In this document: in pieces, positions 7,862-12,614 of the stretch
Numbering within the stretch: position 1 is the first letter of the stretch
Layout: every line of letters starts with the position of its first letter
From: an uncultured Lachnospiraceae bacterium
Lineage (GTDB): Bacteria; Bacillota; Clostridia; Lachnospirales; Lachnospiraceae
DNA length: 12,614 nucleotides
Reading direction: 5' to 3'
NCBI GenBank assembly: GCA_946409475.1
Contig: CAMJWQ010000064.1
Span: 1 to 12,614 of the forward strand
Made by a program: the position numbers and the translations under genes
The notes under the pieces: model-generated
Databases searched by the model: none
Told to the model about the DNA's origin: nothing
What the model saw: only the letters and a program-made list of their open reading frames with translations

Positions 7862-9009
7862 TATGTATCCGTCTCCTCCCCTTTTTTGTATTTTTTCATG
7901 TCGCTTCTGGTAATGAATTCTTTGGTTTCACTGTCAAAAAAGAGAACCTTATCCATGTTGATTTTAAAATAAACGGTTGCATCCAGATCGGCTTTTGTAT
8001 CGTTAGGACAGGTAATTGCTATTTTATTTCCTGCCGCCGTCAGCGTCATAATTACCTTATTCCCAATCGGCTCATTGGCATAAACGCATCCTTCCAGCCA
8101 GTCATCCCCCGGCCTTTCAAAAGCGATTTCAATATCCGTGCCGCGAATCCCCATATCAACCCTGCTTCTTTCTTCACCTGTCAAAATTTTTCCCACATCC
8201 GTACCCGGATAGAGAAAAACATCCTGATTGAATGCTTTACAATATACCTTCTCCGACTCATGGTATATCTGCGCCTCTATGATATTAATTTCCGGCTCTC
8301 CAAATAAACAGGCTACAAATTCATTCCGGGGCGTAAAGTACATTTCCTGAGCCGTTCCCAGCTGAACAATTTTCCCTTTATTTAATACTGCTATTCTATC
8401 CGCCAGGGACATGGCTTCCGTATAATCATGCGTCACATAAATGGTAGTGGAATTAATGGATGTCTGCATCTCTTTCAATTCTCCCCTCATCATATGGCGG
8501 AGCTTTGCATCCAGATGCGCCAGGGGCTCATCCATTAAAAATACACTGGGATTTCTGACAAGGCACCTTCCAAGAGCTACCCTTTGTCTTTGCCCGTTCG
8601 ATAATTGACTTGGCTTTCTTTCAAGAAGATGATTGATTTTCATCAGCTCCGTCACTTTGTTGACAGCCGTTTTAATATCATTTTCATCCTTCCTGTATAA
8701 CCTGCTTCTCATAGGTGAAGCGATATTATCATACACGGTAAGATTCGGATACAAGGCATAGTTTTCAAATACCATTGATATATTACGGTCCTTGGATTCC
8801 ATATGGTTCACTATTTTTCCGTCAATTTTAACTAACCCCTCCTGAGGGAACTCCGCTCCTGCTATTATTTTCAATAACGTGGTCTTTCCCGCACCTGCCG
8901 GGCCGAATAAGACAAAAAATTCGTTATCTTTTATGGTAATACTGATATCATCAAGAGCCGTATTTTTTTTATATTTCTTAGTTATGTTACAAAGTTCTAT
9001 CTGGGCCAT
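7861..9009 (-). CDS. ABC sugar transporter ATP-binding protein (MalK/UgpC type), first of a pair
   Basis: Cytoplasmic ATPase of the same importer. In 382 residues it has Walker A GPAGAGKTT (36-44), a changed signature LSNGQ (136-140; usual LSGGQ), Walker B FLMDEP (D160, E161), a D-loop reading AHLD and H-loop H194. The Q-loop reads VFENYALYP, with Glu at position 82 where Gln is normal, the same change as in the second ATPase. The C-terminal 140 residues form the usual regulatory OB-like domain. It starts 13 nt after the second permease, with GGAGG seven nt before the ATG, and its stop overlaps the GTG of the next ATPase. It is clearly divergent from that gene and not a recent duplicate. Probably the partner half of a heterodimeric ATPase; whether it hydrolyses ATP as well as its partner cannot be told from sequence. 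Confidence 0.93.
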   Translation of the reverse strand: MAQIELCNITKKYKKNTALDDISITIKDNEFFVLFGPAGAGKTTLLKIIAGAEFPQEGLVKIDGKIVNHMESKDRNISMVFENYALYPNLTVYDNIASPMRSRLYRKDENDIKTAVNKVTELMKINHLLERKPSQLSNGQRQRVALGRCLVRNPSVFLMDEPLAHLDAKLRHMMRGELKEMQTSINSTTIYVTHDYTEAMSLADRIAVLNKGKIVQLGTAQEMYFTPRNEFVACLFGEPEINIIEAQIYHESEKVYCKAFNQDVFLYPGTDVGKILTGEERSRVDMGIRGTDIEIAFERPGDDWLEGCVYANEPIGNKVIMTLTAAGNKIAITCPNDTKADLDATVYFKINMDKVLFFDSETKEFITRSDMKKYKKGEETDT

Positions 9010-9022
9010 CCTATTACCTCCG

Positions 9023-9865
9023 CTATCCCTTTACGGCACCAAAGCTTAATCCGCGCACAAGATGTTTCTGTATAAATAAAGCAACAATTACTTCCGGCAA
9101 AACGGCAATCGTCGATGCCACGGCGACCTGGCCATAGTGTACCGTATCAGAAGAAATATAACGCAATGCCGTAATGGTAATCGTCTGTATTTTAAATCCG
9201 CTTAAAATCAGCGGAAATGTAAAGCTGTTCCAGGCGAAAATAAATGCTAACAGGCCTGATGCTACTAATCCCGGTTTGATAAGAGGCAGCAGTGTTTTTA
9301 AAAAAACCTCATACCAGGCATAGCCGTCCAGCTGTGCAGCCTGCTCCACTTCCACACTAATATCTTCAAAATATCCTCTTACTACCCAAATCAAAAGAGG
9401 CATTGTAATTAATTGGTACACCCATATTAATCCGAAATAGGAATCATATAGTCCTATTTTTTGGAAAATCAAAAAAATGGGGAGTATCACCATAATTTCA
9501 GGAGCAAATTTAAAGGACAGTATCTGAAAGGCCACATCCTCTTTCTTTTTAAAATCATATCTTGCCAGTGCGTAGGCACAGGGAACGCCCGCTATTACCG
9601 TTATGATAACTGCTCCCCCCGCCACAACCAGGTTTTGAAAAAAAGCCTTAAAATAGTCTGTCCTAACCAATACGGCATAAAAATTATCCAGGGTGGGCGT
9701 AAACCTAAATACCGTATTATACATTTGCGCATCAGACTTAAATGCACACAATACCATCCAGACAAGAGGAAACAGAGCAAATAATCCAAATAACGTTAAT
9801 CCCAGATTTCTTCCGACAGCTCCCAAAGCCATATATATTTTTTTATTGTTCTTCTTTTTTTCCAT
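9023..9865 (-). CDS. ABC sugar transporter permease, MalG-like
   Basis: Inner-membrane half of the sugar/polyol translocation channel. The 280-residue protein has a short Lys/Asn-rich cytoplasmic start (MEKKKNNKK) and about six hydrophobic segments, near 18-41, 75-100, 112-136, 142-162, 199-221 and 246-267. The EAA loop that docks on the ATPase is EQAAQLDG (174-181), with the conserved D180-G181, and the protein ends in the usual short RGLSFGAVKG tail. The ribosome binding site AAAGGAG overlaps the stop codon of the preceding permease (TAAAGGAG), five nt before the ATG, so the two permeases are probably co-translated. It pairs with the MalF-like protein upstream. The substrate cannot be read from the sequence and is inferred from the enzymes downstream. 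Confidence 0.93.
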   Translation of the reverse strand: MEKKKNNKKIYMALGAVGRNLGLTLFGLFALFPLVWMVLCAFKSDAQMYNTVFRFTPTLDNFYAVLVRTDYFKAFFQNLVVAGGAVIITVIAGVPCAYALARYDFKKKEDVAFQILSFKFAPEIMVILPIFLIFQKIGLYDSYFGLIWVYQLITMPLLIWVVRGYFEDISVEVEQAAQLDGYAWYEVFLKTLLPLIKPGLVASGLLAFIFAWNSFTFPLILSGFKIQTITITALRYISSDTVHYGQVAVASTIAVLPEVIVALFIQKHLVRGLSFGAVKG

Positions 9866-9875
9866 ATACTCTCCT

Positions 9876-10805
9876 TTACTCTCCGGCTGCCTGTTTCGCC
9901 AGATGTCTTTGTCTCTTTACAAGAAAACCGGCCGCTTTATTAATGATCAGCCATAATACAAGCAGATAAGGAAGAGCACCTGCTAATTTCTGATAGGTGA
10001 AACCATTGATATAACCTGTTAACGAAATATTCATCAACGTATTTCCCGGTCCTCCTTTAGAAAGAGCATAAATAATTCCAAACTCCTGCAATGCTGCCAT
10101 CAGGCGAAACAATAATGCGATATACATAAATGGTTTCAGCATGGGAAATGTCAGTGTTTTAAATGTAAACCAGGCACCTGCCCCATCTACCGCCGCAGCC
10201 TCAAAGGGTGATTTCGGAAGGGATTGTATTCCTGCCAGGATAAGAAGAAGCACAAACGGGGTGTTGACCCACGTATCTATCAACACGGCAGTAAACATAG
10301 CCGTTTCATGAGATGCTGCCCAGGGAAAATTATAAATACCAAAAATATTTAATACCTTTTCCAACACCCCTACCGTATTGGATGTCATCAACTGCCAGAT
10401 AAGTACGGCAATTGCCGGTGCTACCATAAGGGGAAATGTGAAAGCCACCTTTAAAATCCGGCTGTATTTTGTATCTTTCTTTAAAAGCAAAGCAACCCCC
10501 ATACCCAAAAGCATTTGGGTCAATGTCGCAAAAAAACCATATCGTAAGGTTACAGAGAGCGCATGCCAAAATTCCGGACTTGTAATCATTCCAGTCCAAT
10601 TCCTAAGCCCAACAAATTTAAATTGCGGCAGTCTGAAGGAATAATTCGTAAAGGACAGAATAATGGCAGTAATAAAGGGAATTAATATTCCAATTAAAAT
10701 GAGCATGCCCGGTGCTATTATGTAATAGGGTCTTCTTCTGATATAAGCCGGTATTTCATTATAATTGACTTCCCGGCTCCTGTATTTTTTTCCAGTTTCT
10801 TTCAT
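9876..10805 (-). CDS. ABC sugar transporter permease, MalF-like
   Basis: Inner-membrane channel subunit that pairs with the MalG-like permease. With the ATG at 10805 it has 309 residues, a basic cytoplasmic start, and about six membrane segments (first near 27-52). The EAA loop is FEAAAVDG at about 201-208. The start has GGAGG (10811-10815) five nt upstream. An in-frame GTG at 10856 would add 17 residues and also has an AGGAGG, but both sit in the left half of a strong hairpin, so the ATG is preferred. The gene follows the binding protein by 95 nt, the largest gap within the transporter block. Substrate specificity lies mostly in the binding protein and is unknown. Confidence 0.92.
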   Translation of the reverse strand: MKETGKKYRSREVNYNEIPAYIRRRPYYIIAPGMLILIGILIPFITAIILSFTNYSFRLPQFKFVGLRNWTGMITSPEFWHALSVTLRYGFFATLTQMLLGMGVALLLKKDTKYSRILKVAFTFPLMVAPAIAVLIWQLMTSNTVGVLEKVLNIFGIYNFPWAASHETAMFTAVLIDTWVNTPFVLLLILAGIQSLPKSPFEAAAVDGAGAWFTFKTLTFPMLKPFMYIALLFRLMAALQEFGIIYALSKGGPGNTLMNISLTGYINGFTYQKLAGALPYLLVLWLIINKAAGFLVKRQRHLAKQAAGE

Positions 10806-10826
10806 GGCTGCCTCCTTTTCTTTTAT

Positions 10827-10866
10827 AGAAGGGATTGGTCTGCTTTTCTTAAGCACAATCCCTCCT
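10827..10866 (-). promoter_or_regulatory. Intercistronic hairpin between binding protein and permease genes
   Basis: In the minus-strand transcript an 11-bp stem (10866-10856 with 10837-10827, one G-U pair) stacks on a 5-bp hairpin (TGCTT/AAGCA by the plus strand, 10841-10845/10851-10855) with a 5-nt loop and a 3-nt bulge. No T-run follows, so it is not an intrinsic terminator of the operon. It sits where sugar ABC operons often carry mRNA-stabilising hairpins that keep binding protein in excess over the channel. It also encloses an alternative GTG start and its AGGAGG. Confidence 0.65.
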
Positions 10867-10900
10867 TATATTAATACAGACTATCTTGCTTTCCGCTCCG

Positions 10901-12364
10901 CTACTGTATGGCAATATCCTGTACGGCCGTATCCATCTTTTCCTTTAATGCATCCAGTCCTTCCTGAACGGAATCGTATTTTCCTGCCACAATATCCTGC
11001 AAGGTGGCTGCCCATTCCGTAGTCGTTTCAAAGAAATAAGGCTGGGGCGTAAACAAAATTGTAGTATCATCAATAGTAGCGTTAAATGCATCTATGTATC
11101 CCGGTTGATTTTCCATTAATTCTGCGAATTCATCCGATTCCCAAACCGATGTACGTGCAGGGTCAAGGCTATTTCCTTCAATGGTGGCATATTTTGCAAA
11201 ATCCTTACTTGTAAAATACATAATATAATACCAGGCAGCTCCCTTATTCTGAGACTTGGAATTCATGGCAATTGACCATGTCCAATAATTAGAAATATGA
11301 GGATCTCCTTCCTTTGCTACAGGTAATGGTGCAAATGCAATATTTCCTGCTTCTTCAGAGGCGCCATCCCAATTTTGATGTACCGGGTTATTATCCGCAT
11401 CCAGTACAATGGCACAGTTCCCTGTTCCCAGATCAACGCCACAGTCATACCATGTATAATTTGCCCAGGATGAAGAACCGCCCCTCTTAATCATGTCAAC
11501 AAAAAATTCTGTCATTTCTACCGCTTCCGGTGAATTCACCTTTGAAACAAGCTTATTCCCTTCAAGCTCAAAATCTTTTGCACCGAAGGCAGAAAACATA
11601 CTCATATATGCAGGATGTATCGTTCCCCAGTCCCGGGCACCGCGTACGGCAACTGCATAGGAATTTTCTCCGTTCCATCCCTGCAAAGCATCACATACCT
11701 TTAGCAGCTCGTCATAGGTAGTGGGCACTTCCAGATTATTTTCTTCAAAAGCCCTGGTATTGTAGGCCATGGTATAAACTTCAAAGGCAAGAGGAAGGCC
11801 TAACTGCGGACCCTTTCCTACCGGTTCCCCCGGAACACCGGACCACTTTAATGCATCCACCGCACTCTGTACAAAATCCGAATAATCATAATCCGGAGTA
11901 AGCATGGTGGGAACCGTTAAATAGTTATCCAAATCCTCTACATATCCTGATACTGAATAATCCCATAACTGATAGGCTCCCGACATAAACAAATCAGGAC
12001 TACCGGATCCACTCGCCAATGATGTGGATACCTTATCAAAATAGCTGCTTTCAGGCGTAATAGAATACTCTACATGAATTCCTGTCAGCTCTTCAAATTC
12101 TTCCAGTTTATCCACCATTGCTTCTGAAGCCGTATGCTGGACCATTTGAATCTCTATGGTGGTTCCCTCAAATGCTTTCCAGTCAAACCCGCCGGAATCT
12201 GCCGCCCCTGTTTCCGAGACGGCCTCCTCTGAGGTGTCTGCCCCTTCCCCTTCAGTTGAAGCCGTAGCAGCCGTATTTTCGGCATTTCCACATCCTATCA
12301 TATTTCCTGCCATTACCATGACCAGTAAGGCTGCCATCCATTTCCTTAATCGTTTCTTACTCAT
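10901..12364 (-). CDS. Extracellular solute-binding lipoprotein of a sugar/polyol ABC transporter
   Basis: Captures the substrate outside the membrane and delivers it to the permeases. The 487-residue protein starts with a basic signal peptide (MSKKRLRKW) and a hydrophobic core, and ends in a lipobox MIGC with the lipidated cysteine at 25. Residues about 26-60 are an Ala/Ser/Thr/Glu-rich flexible linker. The mature part is a family-1 (MalE-like) binding protein fold, with aromatic residues (many Trp and Tyr) typical of sugar sites. Two cysteines (308 and 317) could form a disulfide. The ATG at 12364 is chosen because GGGAGG (12380-12375) lies 10 nt upstream; the in-frame ATG at 12382 has no ribosome binding site and would add six residues before the signal peptide. 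It is the first gene of the operon. The specific ligand is inferred to be a pentitol, pentulose or tetritol. Confidence 0.93.
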   Translation of the reverse strand: MSKKRLRKWMAALLVMVMAGNMIGCGNAENTAATASTEGEGADTSEEAVSETGAADSGGFDWKAFEGTTIEIQMVQHTASEAMVDKLEEFEELTGIHVEYSITPESSYFDKVSTSLASGSGSPDLFMSGAYQLWDYSVSGYVEDLDNYLTVPTMLTPDYDYSDFVQSAVDALKWSGVPGEPVGKGPQLGLPLAFEVYTMAYNTRAFEENNLEVPTTYDELLKVCDALQGWNGENSYAVAVRGARDWGTIHPAYMSMFSAFGAKDFELEGNKLVSKVNSPEAVEMTEFFVDMIKRGGSSSWANYTWYDCGVDLGTGNCAIVLDADNNPVHQNWDGASEEAGNIAFAPLPVAKEGDPHISNYWTWSIAMNSKSQNKGAAWYYIMYFTSKDFAKYATIEGNSLDPARTSVWESDEFAELMENQPGYIDAFNATIDDTTILFTPQPYFFETTTEWAATLQDIVAGKYDSVQEGLDALKEKMDTAVQDIAIQ

Positions 12365-12532
12365 TTCTTTGCATCCTCCCATTCATTAATAAGTATTTTT
12401 CTACTACAACTCTATTTTACCAATTGATTATTTTAAATAAATGGTCTATTTTTTTTAAATTAGAAACAAATTAAGATATCTTTTCTTAAATCAAAATATT
12501 TTATGATATTTAGAAATATTTTAATATAAAAC
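12365..12532 (-). promoter_or_regulatory. AT-rich upstream region of the transporter operon with candidate promoter
   Basis: This 168-nt stretch holds no gene. On the minus strand TAAAAT (12419-12414) is the best -10-like element, with a start site about 43 nt before the ATG. Nothing like a -35 lies 16-18 bp upstream, which would fit an activator-dependent promoter, for instance one served by the YesN/AraC regulator; this is inference. Further upstream are a 10-bp palindrome AAGATATCTT (12473-12482) and three ATATTT motifs exactly 10 bp apart (plus-strand positions 12496, 12506, 12516). No catabolite-repression site was recognised by eye. Confidence 0.4.
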
Positions 12533-12575
12533 AAAGCAGCCCGGTTCCTTGCTCCTAAAAAACCTGGCTGCTTTT
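12533..12575. terminator. Intrinsic terminator, usable on both strands
   Basis: AAAGCAGCC (12533-12541) pairs with GGCTGCTTT (12566-12574), followed by a C/T mismatch and GGTT/AACC (12543-12546/12561-12564), with a 14-nt loop. The plus-strand side ends in TTTT then ATTT. The minus-strand side ends in TTTGTTTTATATT. It probably ends a minus-strand gene lying beyond the right edge and insulates the transporter operon promoter from it. Confidence 0.75.
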
Positions 12576-12590
12576 ATTTCTCATTCATTT

Positions 12591-12614
12591 TTATTTTTTA
12601 ATCACCGGAAGGAT
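12591..12614 (-). CDS. Possible C-terminal tail of an upstream minus-strand gene (partial)
   Basis: One minus-strand frame enters at the right edge and reads seven codons (ILPVIKK) to a TAA at 12593-12591, 16 nt before a good terminator. The position fits the end of a gene, but the visible part is too short to confirm or to assign a function. The other two frames also stop quickly. Confidence 0.2.
   Translation of the reverse strand: MLPVIKK

Noticed and set aside
7855..8307. Open frame of 150 codons on the plus strand
   Set aside because: It lies wholly opposite the well-supported first ATPase gene, has no ribosome binding site and shows no family motif; it is a shadow of the coding strand.
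10806..10856. N-terminal extension of the MalF-like permease from the GTG at 10856
   Set aside because: It has an SD sequence, but GTG and SD are both in a stable stem, and the ATG at 10805 has its own well-spaced SD; kept only as an alternative start.
12365..12382. Upstream ATG (12382) for the binding protein and a tiny frame MQRNE beginning at 12373
   Set aside because: The first has no ribosome binding site and puts six extra residues, including a Cys, before a normal lipoprotein signal; the second is only five codons and overlaps the true start.
1..12614. tRNA, rRNA, CRISPR arrays, insertion sequences or phage genes
   Set aside because: No cloverleaf, repeat-spacer pattern, transposase or integrase motif was seen on either strand; gaps between genes are short and accounted for.

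Overview
The window looks like a piece of a Firmicutes/Clostridia chromosome, most likely a gut Lachnospiraceae-type anaerobe. The reasons are strong AGGAGG-type ribosome binding sites, AT-rich intergenic DNA, a YesN-type response regulator, a clostridial-style sugar ABC transporter and a monomeric [FeFe] hydrogenase. This assignment is inferred from gene content; no rRNA or marker gene is present.

Layout. At the left, a single plus-strand gene (148-1392) encodes a stand-alone [FeFe]-hydrogenase with two N-terminal iron-sulfur cluster motifs. It is preceded by a promoter-like region with a 7+7 bp dyad and followed by a hairpin. Everything from 1519 to 12364 is on the minus strand and reads right to left as one carbohydrate locus: lipoprotein solute-binding protein, two MalF/MalG-type permeases, two different MalK/UgpC-type ATPases, an UlaE-type 3-epimerase, a LyxK-like FGGY kinase, a zinc-dependent polyol dehydrogenase, and finally a YesN/AraC response regulator. 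Gaps inside the ABC and enzyme block are short (1-nt overlap to about 30 nt), except for a 95-nt gap with a strong hairpin after the binding-protein gene. The regulator is separated by 112 nt and appears to have its own promoter. At the right edge an AT-rich upstream region (with ATATTT motifs phased at 10 bp) and a bidirectional terminator separate the operon from whatever lies beyond.

Function as a unit. The binding protein and the permease/ATPase complex would import a polyol or ketose. The dehydrogenase would oxidise a polyol to a ketose, the kinase would phosphorylate it (L-xylulose is the best guess), and the epimerase would convert L-xylulose-5-phosphate to L-ribulose-5-phosphate. The last step to D-xylulose-5-phosphate (an AraD/UlaF-type 4-epimerase) is not in the window. 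The likely nutrient is therefore a pentitol such as L-arabitol or xylitol, or L-xylulose. The dehydrogenase itself also resembles erythritol/L-threitol dehydrogenases, so a tetritol is the main alternative.

The most unusual points are the paired, non-identical ATPases, which both carry Glu in place of the Q-loop Gln; the intercistronic hairpin that buries an alternative GTG start; a response regulator without a visible sensor kinase; and the extra cysteine in the hydrogenase H-cluster motif.
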